NCBI RefSeq assembly: GCF_039529835.1
Contig: NZ_CP154262.1
Span: 2,170,001-2,234,000 of the forward strand
Origin: Arthrobacter sp. TMP15
GTDB taxonomy: Bacteria; Actinomycetota; Actinomycetes; Actinomycetales; Micrococcaceae
Direction of reading: 5' to 3'
DNA: 64,000 bases
Below the pieces are notes generated by a model. It saw only the letters and a list, made by a program, of their open reading frames with translations, had not been told where the DNA came from and ran no database searches. Made by a program: the position numbers and the translations under genes. This document shows positions 17,724 through 25,543 of the stretch, in pieces; position 1 is the stretch's first letter; each line of letters opens with the position of its first letter.

Positions 17724-18364
17724 CAGATTAGACCATCCGTTTCATTTTGAAGGCGTGAACCATAGTCAAAAGCAAGCCCCACAAGCATGAGCACTAAGCC
17801 CATACCAACGTACGTAAGATCAATCTCCCCGGCTATCGGCCAAAACCCGCTAGGGTCAGACCCGTTCAGTAGAGCCGCAGCAGAACCGGAGGCCAACGAT
17901 GACGCTCCCTGAGTCAACAGCCCCGCTATTGCCACAATTCCGCCGGCAATAGTGACAATCACGGAAAAGGAATGCTTGAACATTAGAGGGTGCAGCAACC
18001 TCCACGCCAAGATGGCGCCAAATCCACAAAATGCCAACTGAGTCAGGATGCCTGCAACCAACGCTATGACCCACAGAACAAGTGTTGGTCCAGAGACTCC
18101 CGATAGCGTTAACGTGGCTGTGTCGTAACCACCCTCAAGAATTGTAACTGAGCCTTGAGCTGCGCTGCTGGGCATCCTGTGGCCAGCCACCAACGTGAGT
18201 GTGACATGACCGGAAGAGAGACTCTGCACAAGGCGGATCGTGCCGAAGAGGACGAAAAGCGCACCCGCAATCACTGCCGTAATAAAGAACAGCCACATGA
18301 AGCCCCGGGTCAGCCTGCGAACTAGAGGAGGGTCGGCGATCTGCACTGATTGAGACATGCTCAC
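17723..18364 (-). CDS. DUF2975 membrane protein
   Basis: A 213-residue membrane protein with four hydrophobic segments (about 22-48, 98-122, 133-155, 185-203) and an external loop between the first two, as in DUF2975 proteins. The family has no known activity but nearly always sits directly before a small Xre regulator, as here. The promoter region contains an inverted repeat (18367-18397) that could bind that regulator. It starts with ATG at 18364. Confidence 0.8.
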   Translation of the reverse strand: MSMSQSVQIADPPLVRRLTRGFMWLFFITAVIAGALFVLFGTIRLVQSLSSGHVTLTLVAGHRMPSSAAQGSVTILEGGYDTATLTLSGVSGPTLVLWVIALVAGILTQLAFCGFGAILAWRLLHPLMFKHSFSVIVTIAGGIVAIAGLLTQGASSLASGSAAALLNGSDPSGFWPIAGEIDLTYVGMGLVLMLVGLAFDYGSRLQNETDGLI

Positions 18365-18366
18365 CC

Positions 18367-18397
18367 TAACGATAATCGATACTAATGAATATCGTTA
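18367..18397. promoter_or_regulatory. Inverted repeat upstream of DUF2975-Xre
   Basis: TAACGATA (18367-18374) and TATCGTTA (18390-18397) are perfect inverted 8-mers with a 15-bp gap, immediately before the DUF2975 start. Candidate operator for the Xre protein. Confidence 0.5.
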
Positions 18398-18552
18398 ATA
18401 TAAGCCGTTATACCGGGCCAGTCAAGCCTCGAATCATCGAGCCATCAACGCTCGCTCACGCGAACCTGGAGCCAACAGTTATCTTTGAGGCTCACTTTTT
18501 GAAGTACGACGGCGCATCCCGGGTAGTGTGCGATGGCGCCACTTTCACTCTC

Positions 18553-18580
18553 TTGACGCTCGTCAGTATATTGATACAGT
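18553..18580 (+). promoter_or_regulatory. Predicted kynA promoter
   Basis: TTGACG (18553-18558) and TACAGT (18575-18580) with 16-bp spacing. Transcription would start at about 18587, which is the ATG of the dioxygenase gene, so the message is probably leaderless. This is inferred from sequence only. Confidence 0.45.
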
Positions 18581-18586
18581 TATTTG

Positions 18587-19456
18587 ATGAGCTGCCCCCA
18601 CGCAAACACCCCCGAAAGTGTCCGCGAAATCGAAGACACGATGCATACGGACTTCCACAGCACCATGTCCTACGGAAGCTATCTCGATCTGGATCGCCTC
18701 CTTTCCTCGCAGCACCCCGTGAGCTTGCCCCAGCACCACGATGAGATGCTCTTCATCATCCAGCATCAAACGAGCGAACTCTGGCTCAAACTGATCCTCC
18801 ACGAATTGATCGAATCCCGTCGCCTCATGGACAACGATGAAATTGGTAAAGCCCTGAAGTGCCTTGCACGGGTCAAGCACATTCAGAAGACGCTCACCGA
18901 ACAGTGGTCGGTGTTGGCCACCCTCACTCCCCGTGAGTACGCTGAATTCCGCGGCTTCCTCGGCTCATCCTCAGGATTCCAGTCTTTTCAGTACCGGGCT
19001 GTTGAGTTCATTTTAGGCAACAAGCACCGCGGCATGCTCAAGGTCTTTGAGTCTGATCCGCAGGCTCATCAACTTCTTTCTACCCTCATCGAGGAACCCA
19101 CCATCTATGACGCCTTCCTGCGTGCACTGGCCCGAGCCGGCTTCGCCATCCCGGACAGCGTTCTTCAGCGAAACGTTAGTGCTGCCTGGGTCTTCCAGGA
19201 ATCACTGGTTCCAGTGTTCAAACAAATATACGAATCTGATACAACCCAATGGAGCTTTTACCAAGCCTGCGAGGACTTGGTGGACCTTGAGGATAACTTC
19301 CAGGCGTGGCGGTTCCGGCACATGAGCGTGGTCAAGCGGACCATCGGATTCAAGGCCGGTACAGGCGGGTCCTCCGGCGTGGAATTTCTAAAGCGCGCGC
19401 TGGACCTAACGTTTTTTCCCGAACTCTTCGCGGTCCGTACCGAAATCGGCAAGTAG
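18587..19456 (+). CDS. kynA: Tryptophan 2,3-dioxygenase
   Basis: A 289-residue heme enzyme that opens the indole ring of L-tryptophan to N-formylkynurenine. Family signatures are YGSYLDLDRLLSSQHP near residue 30, HHDEMLFIIQHQTSELWLKL (with the substrate-site His and Phe region), FRGFLGSSSGFQSFQYR, and the C-terminal WRFRHMSVVKRTIGFK..TGGSSG, where RH carries the proximal heme histidine. Length is normal. The ATG at 18587 is preferred to the TTG just before it; an ATG at 18641 would also keep the whole domain. First gene of a kynA-kynU-regulator operon (39-bp gap to kynU). Confidence 0.95.
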   Translation: MSCPHANTPESVREIEDTMHTDFHSTMSYGSYLDLDRLLSSQHPVSLPQHHDEMLFIIQHQTSELWLKLILHELIESRRLMDNDEIGKALKCLARVKHIQKTLTEQWSVLATLTPREYAEFRGFLGSSSGFQSFQYRAVEFILGNKHRGMLKVFESDPQAHQLLSTLIEEPTIYDAFLRALARAGFAIPDSVLQRNVSAAWVFQESLVPVFKQIYESDTTQWSFYQACEDLVDLEDNFQAWRFRHMSVVKRTIGFKAGTGGSSGVEFLKRALDLTFFPELFAVRTEIGK

Positions 19457-19494
19457 CCTTTCCAACCCATCCCCTCTGACGAAGGACACCCCCG

Positions 19495-20733
19495 ATGACC
19501 AAGAGCACGGAGCATAATGCTCCTACCAGCGCACAGCTTGATGCCGACGATGTACTGGCCGCATACCGCGATCACTTTACTGAACCCAACGATGACTCCG
19601 TCGTCGCCTATCTGGACGGCAACTCCCTGGGCCGGCCTTTACGTGTCACAGCTACAAACCTTGCTGCTTTTGTCCAAGGAGACTGGGGTACCGGTCTGAT
19701 CAGATCGTGGGATAAAAAGTGGATGCAGGAACCCACCCGTGTTGGCGACCGGCTCGGTGAAGTTGTACTGGGCGCCGCTCCAGGGCAAACCTTGATCGGG
19801 GATTCAACTTCCGTACTGCTTTACAAGTTATTGCGTGCCGGCTTGGACGCTCAGCAGGGTCGTAACCAGATCGTCATCGACAGAGATAACTTTCCTACCG
19901 ACCGGTTCATAGTGGAGGGCATCGCCGCTGAACGCGACGCGGAGATCGTATGGATAGATCCTGACCCCGCCACCGGTGTCACACCTGAAGATGTCAGTGC
20001 CGTAGTTGGGTCGGGAACCGCCGTGGTGCTACTGAGCCATGTTGCCTACCGTTCCGGTTTTCTAGCAGACGCTCAAGCCATCACTGGAATTGTCAAGGAC
20101 GCCGGCGGGCTGATGATGTGGGATCTTAGCCATTCCGTGGGCTCCGTCCCACTAGAACTTGATGCTTGGGGTGTGGACCTTGCTGTGGGTTGCACCTACA
20201 AATACCTCAACGGCGGCCCCGGGGCACCCGCGCTGGCTTACATCAATAGCTCCATAATCTCCCAGCTACAACAGCCGATCTGGGGATGGATGGGTGCAGC
20301 CGATCCTTTCGGCATGACTGCCACCTTTGAGCCCGCAGCCAACGTGCGGCGATTCATTACGGGCACTCCCCCGATCCTCGCCATGCAACCTCTCAAGGAT
20401 ATGACCGAGCTGATCGCCGAAGTCGGAATGGTCGCCATCAGAGAAAAATCGATCGCTCTCACCGAGTATGCCATTGCAGTGGCGGATGAACTACTTGCAC
20501 CGCTCGGCGTTGAACTAGCCAGCCCTCGAGACGCGTCGCAACGTGGATCCCATGTGAGCGTGAACCACCCACGTTTTGCAGATCTCACAGCTCGGCTTTG
20601 GGAGCAGGGAGTAATTCCAGACTTCCGTCCACCTCAGGGACTGCGCATTGGTCTCTCGCCGCTAAGTACTAGCTTTGCCGAAGTGCAGCTGGGCATCGAG
20701 GCAATCCGCGATGCGTTGGTATCTCTGGCGTGA
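19495..20733 (+). CDS. kynU: Kynureninase
   Basis: A 412-residue PLP enzyme of aminotransferase fold type I, cleaving L-kynurenine to anthranilate and alanine. YLDGNSLGRPL at the N-terminus, ISHVAYRSG-like LSHVAYRSGFLADAQ, the WDLSHSVGSVP aspartate region and the PLP-lysine motif VGCTYKYLNGGPGAPA are all present; GSHVSVNHP near the end is also typical. GAAGGA lies about 10 bases before the ATG. It overlaps the next gene by 4 bases (GTGA), so expression is coupled with the regulator. No kynurenine monooxygenase is seen, so the route is the anthranilate branch. Confidence 0.95.
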   Translation: MTKSTEHNAPTSAQLDADDVLAAYRDHFTEPNDDSVVAYLDGNSLGRPLRVTATNLAAFVQGDWGTGLIRSWDKKWMQEPTRVGDRLGEVVLGAAPGQTLIGDSTSVLLYKLLRAGLDAQQGRNQIVIDRDNFPTDRFIVEGIAAERDAEIVWIDPDPATGVTPEDVSAVVGSGTAVVLLSHVAYRSGFLADAQAITGIVKDAGGLMMWDLSHSVGSVPLELDAWGVDLAVGCTYKYLNGGPGAPALAYINSSIISQLQQPIWGWMGAADPFGMTATFEPAANVRRFITGTPPILAMQPLKDMTELIAEVGMVAIREKSIALTEYAIAVADELLAPLGVELASPRDASQRGSHVSVNHPRFADLTARLWEQGVIPDFRPPQGLRIGLSPLSTSFAEVQLGIEAIRDALVSLA

Positions 20734-21578
20734 CGGCGGTTCTGGATGACATGGTTTCAAGACCCGGAAGCACCACTTCCCTCTTGCGAACCATTATAGG
20801 TTTGTATTTAAGGGATGAGGGCGGATGGATGTCATCCGCTTCTCTAGTGGAACTAATGCAGGCTATGGCGATCCCGGCCTCCCTAACACGTACTGCCCTA
20901 ACGCGACTACGTAGAAAAGACGTGGTGGTTGCGGCGGTCCGTGATGGGGTGGCTGGGTATGAGGTGGATTCACGTGCGGCACGCATGCTGGAGCGTGGAG
21001 ACCGGCGCATCCAAACTCCTAGGTCCATGGAAGCTGCGGATCCGTGGTGTCTGGTCTCTTTTTCGCTACCCGAGACCGAACGCGAGCGCCGTCATCAGTT
21101 ACGCCGGCAATTGCATTGGATCGGGTGTGGAATGGTCTCCCCTGGCCTATGGGTAGCTCCGGATTATCTCCGTGAAGAAGTACAGGAAATTCTTGACTCT
21201 TTGGGGCTAGGCGACCGGAGCGTGCTGTTCACTACCTCGCGGCCACACGTTACGGGGGACCTGCGCGAGGTTGTTTCTAGCTGGTGGGACTTTGACGCGA
21301 TTGGAACCTTGTACGTGGACTTCATAAAGTTCCATGAAGAAGTCCCCACAGAACCAGTCGGTGTAAGCCCGCAGACATTTGCCACCTATGTTAACTTGAT
21401 TGACCGATGGCGCATGATCCCTTATCTCGACCCAGGGTTGCCGGTAGACTGTCTTCCTGCCGATTGGCCTGGCAAACAGGGCGTTGCCATATTCCGCAAG
21501 ATCAGCACTTCCCATGCCTTGGCCAGCAAATCATTCGTTGGATCAGTAGTCAGTTCACACTCGAGCCGAACGCTCTAG
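20730..21578 (+). CDS. PaaX family transcriptional regulator
   Basis: A 282-residue regulator. The N-terminal winged helix (SSASLVELMQAMAIPASLTRTALTRLRRKDVV) and the central PaaX domain (WCLVSFSLPETERERRHQLRRQLHWIGCGMVSPGLWVAP) match phenylacetyl-CoA-responsive repressors. Here it overlaps kynU by 4 bases and is not near phenylacetate genes, so it probably regulates tryptophan degradation with a kynurenine-pathway or aryl-CoA ligand; this is an inference. The last 25 residues are less conserved. Confidence 0.85.
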   Translation: MTAVLDDMVSRPGSTTSLLRTIIGLYLRDEGGWMSSASLVELMQAMAIPASLTRTALTRLRRKDVVVAAVRDGVAGYEVDSRAARMLERGDRRIQTPRSMEAADPWCLVSFSLPETERERRHQLRRQLHWIGCGMVSPGLWVAPDYLREEVQEILDSLGLGDRSVLFTTSRPHVTGDLREVVSSWWDFDAIGTLYVDFIKFHEEVPTEPVGVSPQTFATYVNLIDRWRMIPYLDPGLPVDCLPADWPGKQGVAIFRKISTSHALASKSFVGSVVSSHSSRTL

Positions 21579-21606
21579 AACCAGCAAGATGGCGGCCAAG
21601 GCAGGG

Positions 21607-22344
21607 TCATCGCTGCTGCATCCACTGCACGGTGTGCTGCCAATGTGCAGCCGCCGGATCTATTGCAGCCATATGGTCTAGCCCCGGAATCTTCTGGAAA
21701 TCAACAAGGTCTCCGGCGGCTACTGCAGCTTTAACAAAGTCCTCCGAGTGTTCTACCGGGACCCACACATCAACATCACCATGGACTACAAGAATAGGGC
21801 GCTCAAGTGGCATCTGGCGGATCGGTGAAGCTAGATCGTAGGCATCAGACAGGTCAGCATAGTGTCCACCCATGAAGCCGGAGGCAGCGTTATCATCGAG
21901 CTCCTCGGCGTCGACGCGCCGCACATCAGTCACCGGGGCTAGACCCACCACGGCGTCGGCGAGATCGGCGACAAGTAGTGCCAGCTGACCTCCCACGGAA
22001 TGGCCCACATTGACCACGGGACAGTTAGCACACCACTGCGGGCGAGCGTCCTTGGCACATTGGATTGCACTGCGAACGTCGTCGAGGGTGAGCGGCCATC
22101 CTCCCCCGTTACCTACACTTCGGTATTCGATATTTGCTACTGCCCAGCCGCGGGCCAGCAGATCGCGTACAAGGGGATGCATGAGCGTGGCATCCCACAT
22201 TGCTCGCCAGTACCCACCATGGATCAGGATGGCGTAACCTTTCGGGGTTTCGATTTCTGGCGCCCACAGCTCAATATACTGCGGATCCATTTTCCCGTAC
22301 CGCACTATCTCCGGCTCGAGGACTGCTGCGAAGTGATTCGCCAT
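21607..22344 (-). CDS. Alpha/beta hydrolase, kynurenine formamidase-like
   Basis: A 245-residue serine hydrolase. HGGYWR near residue 40 is the oxyanion-hole motif of arylformamidases, and the nucleophile elbow is GHSVGGQLALL; Asp in VVHGDVDVWVP and His in PGLDHMAAIDP complete the triad. Ending convergently 28 bp from the PaaX-type gene, it supplies the missing step between KynA and KynU, N-formylkynurenine to kynurenine. It belongs to the alpha/beta-hydrolase type, not the metal-dependent KynB type. ATG at 22344 or TTG at 22350 (better spaced from GGAAAG) could be used. The specific substrate is inferred from motif plus context. Confidence 0.75.
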   Translation of the reverse strand: MANHFAAVLEPEIVRYGKMDPQYIELWAPEIETPKGYAILIHGGYWRAMWDATLMHPLVRDLLARGWAVANIEYRSVGNGGGWPLTLDDVRSAIQCAKDARPQWCANCPVVNVGHSVGGQLALLVADLADAVVGLAPVTDVRRVDAEELDDNAASGFMGGHYADLSDAYDLASPIRQMPLERPILVVHGDVDVWVPVEHSEDFVKAAVAAGDLVDFQKIPGLDHMAAIDPAAAHWQHTVQWMQQR

Positions 22345-22541
22345 GGTCAATTCGTCTTTCCATTAATTGGCTGCGGCACGGAGCGTTCATGCAAGTCGTT
22401 CATTCAAGTGCAGGTCTGCTCTTTGCCTGATAGTGTGAGCCCTAGAGTACTGAGCATACTGGGTGGGCCTCACAGCTACCAACGAAAAAATGGCTCCGGT
22501 ATATAGCCTTGAAAGTCCACCATTGAACTAAGATTGCCTTA

Positions 22542-22607
22542 ACGGCGATGGATCCCGCCGGGACCGTGTTCGGTCCGAACTGCCGTTGTGGCTGATGGTT
22601 TCCTGCC
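22542..22607 (+). promoter_or_regulatory. Fluoride riboswitch (crcB motif) for the MFS gene
   Basis: The sequence has the conserved order of the fluoride aptamer: GGCGATGGATCCCGCCGG (22544-22561), a perfect hairpin GGACCG-TGTT-CGGTCC (22561-22576), the CGAACTGCCG segment (22576-22585), and GGCTGATGGTTTCCTGCC (22590-22607). It is nearly identical in layout to the second copy at 27673-27737. After it, CCCG-ATTCA-CGGG and GTTTC/GAAAC pairing can cover the ribosome site GGTGGGAG, so fluoride probably controls translation start of the ATG at 22631. Confidence 0.9.
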
Positions 22608-22630
22608 CCGATTCACGGGTGGGAGAAACC

Positions 22631-23962
22631 ATGTGCCAAACACCTGCAGATCACAACGGTGCAGAGGATTCGCCCGTCACGGGCGCCGAACACTCTCCGG
22701 ATCCCGTCAAGGACGCTCCAGCGCCAGCTGACCCATTCGAACAAGTAGCGGCACCGTCTACACAATGGCTGAATACAGGCATTCTTGGGATTGGTGCAGC
22801 ATCCTTTTTTAGCGATTCGGGTCACGAGCTCGTCACATCCTTGTTACCGTCCTTCCTAAGTTCAACCCTGCACAGCGGACCGGCGGCGCTGGGAGCTATA
22901 GAAGGTGTCTCCGATGCCTTAGTAGGCCTGAGCAAATTGGCTGGCGGTCCGCTGTCCAACGATCCAGCCCAACGCAGCAAAGTAGCAGCGAGTGGATATT
23001 TACTGACAGCCGTTGCGACGGCGCTTATCGGAGTGTGCACGGCCGTATGGCAAGTTGCCGGTTTCCGAACGTTGGCGTGGGCGGCACGCGGGCTGCGCTC
23101 GCCATCCCGGGACACTTTGTTGGTTTCAATTACACCCCGCAAGGCCTATGGACGAGCAGCCGGGATTGAACGTGCAGGGGATAACGCTGGAGCAGTTGTG
23201 GGCCCGCTGCTTGCGGCTGCTTTGGTGGGCGCGCTTGGCATTAGAACTGCGATTCTCTTCTCATTTATCCCCAGCATGTTTGCCGCCGGAGCAATAGTCG
23301 TGGCTGCGCGGCAGGCACGCCTATTTGTGGCCAGACCAGAAGTGAAGCGATCACTGAGTTTTAACTTGGCTGGATTGCGACTCTCAGGGTTGTTTACGGT
23401 ACTCGTTCCGGTGTCATTTTTTGAATTGGGCAATCTTGCAGCGACGCTGCTAATTCTTCGCGCCACGACGGTTTTAGAAGCCGGTGGTGTGGCAGCCGGA
23501 GCGGCTGTGACGAGTGCTATTCTCATGTATTCAGGCCACAACGCATCGGCCTCTGTTGCGGCTCTTGTTGGTGGCCGACTGATAGATCGGCTGAGTCCTC
23601 GCCTTGTTTTCACGCTCGGCACGGCCATGTATGTGGCCGCCTATCTACTCTTTGCCATTGACAGTGGGGGTCCAGTGATCTTGGTAGCGGGTTTTTTCTT
23701 GGCAGGTTTCGGTATCGGTTTCGCGGAGACCTCCGAGCAAACAGCCGTGGCATTATTACTTCCGGACCGGCTGCGAGGCAACGGATACGGTCTCTTGGGG
23801 CTGGTGCAGTCTTTTGGTGACTTAGGCGCCACCGTGGTGGCCGGAATCCTGTGGGCAGTGTTCTCACCAACCGTGGCTTTTCTCTATGCAGCTTTCTGGA
23901 TGGTTGGCGCTCTTGTCTCATCCCCGTCATTATCGCTGCAAAGGGTAGCCAAGAAACGTTGA
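22631..23962 (+). CDS. MFS transporter under fluoride control
   Basis: A 443-residue major-facilitator protein with an about 50-residue Pro/Glu-rich cytoplasmic N-terminus and roughly 11-12 helices from residue 52 on. Landmarks are FFSDSGHELVTSLLPSFL in the first helix, the RGLRSPSRDTLLVSITP loop and GFGIGFAETSEQTAVALLL late in the protein, the last also seen in MFS groups of unknown substrate. The ATG at 22631 follows GGGAG; the longer frame would begin with a TTG inside the riboswitch. Control by a fluoride aptamer implies a role in fluoride tolerance, either export or a consequence of fluoride stress. The substrate is not known. Confidence 0.85.
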   Translation: MCQTPADHNGAEDSPVTGAEHSPDPVKDAPAPADPFEQVAAPSTQWLNTGILGIGAASFFSDSGHELVTSLLPSFLSSTLHSGPAALGAIEGVSDALVGLSKLAGGPLSNDPAQRSKVAASGYLLTAVATALIGVCTAVWQVAGFRTLAWAARGLRSPSRDTLLVSITPRKAYGRAAGIERAGDNAGAVVGPLLAAALVGALGIRTAILFSFIPSMFAAGAIVVAARQARLFVARPEVKRSLSFNLAGLRLSGLFTVLVPVSFFELGNLAATLLILRATTVLEAGGVAAGAAVTSAILMYSGHNASASVAALVGGRLIDRLSPRLVFTLGTAMYVAAYLLFAIDSGGPVILVAGFFLAGFGIGFAETSEQTAVALLLPDRLRGNGYGLLGLVQSFGDLGATVVAGILWAVFSPTVAFLYAAFWMVGALVSSPSLSLQRVAKKR

Positions 23963-24108
23963 TTTTCCAGCCTCGGTGGGGTTTGAGCCGTGTGCATGGT
24001 GGCCAGTGACAAAGAACCTTACGAATCATGGCGAGTGGACCTTTTCCATACCCGCAGCACGTCTAGGTCCGCTGCTGCAAGACGGATTCGAGGCCTGTCC
24101 AGCCGTGG

Positions 24109-24477
24109 TCAGAGGCTGCCTCCCAAGATCAAACCGGAAATTGCCGCCCCAACACTCAAAACGAGTGTGCCAAGACCACTGATTAGGGCGAAGCCGACCC
24201 TGCCAGTCTGGAAAAGTCTGACCGTTTCGAAACTGGCTGTGCTGAACGTGGTGTAACCACCCAAAAACCCGACGCCCAAAACTTTTACTAGTTCCGGGCT
24301 AGCCTGGTGAGCCATAACCAGCCCCGTCAAAAGCCCTAAAACGAGTGAGCCGGTGATATTGATGAGCATTGTCCCTATGGGTAAAGCTGTCCGGAGGCGG
24401 GAGCGCAGCAATCCGTCCAGTATGAATCTGGTGCCGGCACCCAGTCCGCCGGCAACCGCAAGTAGCACAATGGTCAT
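24109..24477 (-). CDS. crcB: Fluoride channel CrcB/Fluc (second copy)
   Basis: A 122-residue membrane protein with four helices. Fluc motifs are GGLGAGTRFILDG (the conserved GTxxR), NITGSLVLGLLTG (channel Asn) and GFLGGYTTFSTASFE (the Phe-box and central Na+ site region). Fluc works as an antiparallel dual-topology dimer; adjacent paired genes often form heterodimers. The ATG overlaps the stop of the first copy (ATGA). Last gene of the riboswitch-controlled operon; it ends about 150 bp from the convergent MFS gene. Confidence 0.95.
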   Translation of the reverse strand: MTIVLLAVAGGLGAGTRFILDGLLRSRLRTALPIGTMLINITGSLVLGLLTGLVMAHQASPELVKVLGVGFLGGYTTFSTASFETVRLFQTGRVGFALISGLGTLVLSVGAAISGLILGGSL

Positions 24478-25025
24478 GGTAGATCCCCCTCCATCTGCGG
24501 CCCTAACCGCGTGTTCTTGGCTCGAGTCGCTGCAATGCGGTGGTGACGGCCGGCGGCCCAGATGCCAAGCGCTGTGGCGAGTACCCCACCGATGATGGTG
24601 AGGGACAAATACAACAGCATGGTGGGGATCCTGTTGGTTTCGATAAACAGTCCGGCCTCCAAAGCGAGGGTGCTGTAAGTGGTGAAAGCACCCATAAAAC
24701 CAGTGCCGGCCACCAAACGGATAATCCGCCGTCGTCCAGCGTCTTGGCCACGCCGCCCTAAACCCTCTAACAGTGCCCCCAACGCAAAGGCTCCCACAAG
24801 ATTCACGCACAACGTTGGTAGTGGCCAGCCACTCACTGAAGGCACTGCTTCTTCAATTCCATAGCGGGCGAGTGTACCCAGCATCCCGCCCACAACCACT
24901 AGAGCCACATATCCGGGATGCAGGTGGATAGATCGGTGAGCCGAAGAGGGCCCCAAAGTATCCACGTCACTGTCTACCGGTAATGTCCCTGCCTTACGGA
25001 AAATTTTCGCAGTCATCCCGTTCAT
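24474..25025 (-). CDS. crcB: Fluoride channel CrcB/Fluc (first copy)
   Basis: A 183-residue version with an about 45-residue hydrophilic N-terminal extension before the four-helix Fluc core (GGMLGTLARYGIEEA, CVNLVGAFALGALL, GTGFMGAFTTYSTLALE). The extension is unusual for the family, whose members are about 110-130 residues. The ATG at 25025 overlaps the UspA stop (ATGA). Together with the next gene it probably forms a heterodimeric fluoride-specific channel that lets fluoride leave the cytoplasm. Confidence 0.93.
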   Translation of the reverse strand: MNGMTAKIFRKAGTLPVDSDVDTLGPSSAHRSIHLHPGYVALVVVGGMLGTLARYGIEEAVPSVSGWPLPTLCVNLVGAFALGALLEGLGRRGQDAGRRRIIRLVAGTGFMGAFTTYSTLALEAGLFIETNRIPTMLLYLSLTIIGGVLATALGIWAAGRHHRIAATRAKNTRLGPQMEGDLP

Positions 25026-25543
25026 TCCGCGCCTGCCAACGGACGCGGGTTCAAGGGCACCACCAGTACCGGCTTGTGCTGCCGGTGGGCCAAGTGGACA
25101 GCAACTGAACCGCTCAATAATTCTTCCAGCCTGTGAGATATTCCGCGTTCGCGAGTACCAACAACAATCATGGACGCATCCACTGTCTTGGCTAGACGTC
25201 CCAGCGCCCGCGCAGGATCCCCCGCTAGGCATCGGTAGCTCCAGCTGATCCCGTACGGGGTAAGGACCGATGCCAGCCGCTCTTTTATTGCGGCCGAAAT
25301 ACGCTCAATGTCATCATCGAACCTGTCAGGATCAATGGGCTGGGTTGCAACATGGCCGTTGGGGTCTTCCTCCACCACGTACGTGGTGATGTCCACATAG
25401 GCGCAGAGGAGCTCGACCCCCAAACTGTAAGCCAGTTCCGCGGCTTGTTTCGCGACGCTCAGCGGCTGCCCTGGGATAACCCCCATCACCACGGGGCGGG
25501 TAATCCGGTAGTTCATCTGGAGGGACTCTTTTGGCTCACTCAT
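25022..25543 (-). CDS. Universal stress protein (UspA family)
   Basis: A 173-residue single-domain Usp. The N-terminal strand VVMGVIPGQPLS and the ATP-type site IVVGTRERGISHRLEELLSGSVAVHLAHRQHKPVLVVP (G-2x-G-9x-G(S/T) pattern) are visible. The start overlaps the enolase stop (ATGA) and the stop overlaps crcB. UspA genes are among those known to be linked to fluoride riboswitches. Its exact action is unknown; it may bind ATP and protect during fluoride-induced energy stress. Confidence 0.9.
   Translation of the reverse strand: MSEPKESLQMNYRITRPVVMGVIPGQPLSVAKQAAELAYSLGVELLCAYVDITTYVVEEDPNGHVATQPIDPDRFDDDIERISAAIKERLASVLTPYGISWSYRCLAGDPARALGRLAKTVDASMIVVGTRERGISHRLEELLSGSVAVHLAHRQHKPVLVVPLNPRPLAGAE

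Noticed and set aside
22586-22630. TTG start at 22586 for the MFS transporter
   Set aside because: It lies inside the fluoride aptamer. The ATG at 22631 has a ribosome site placed after the riboswitch.
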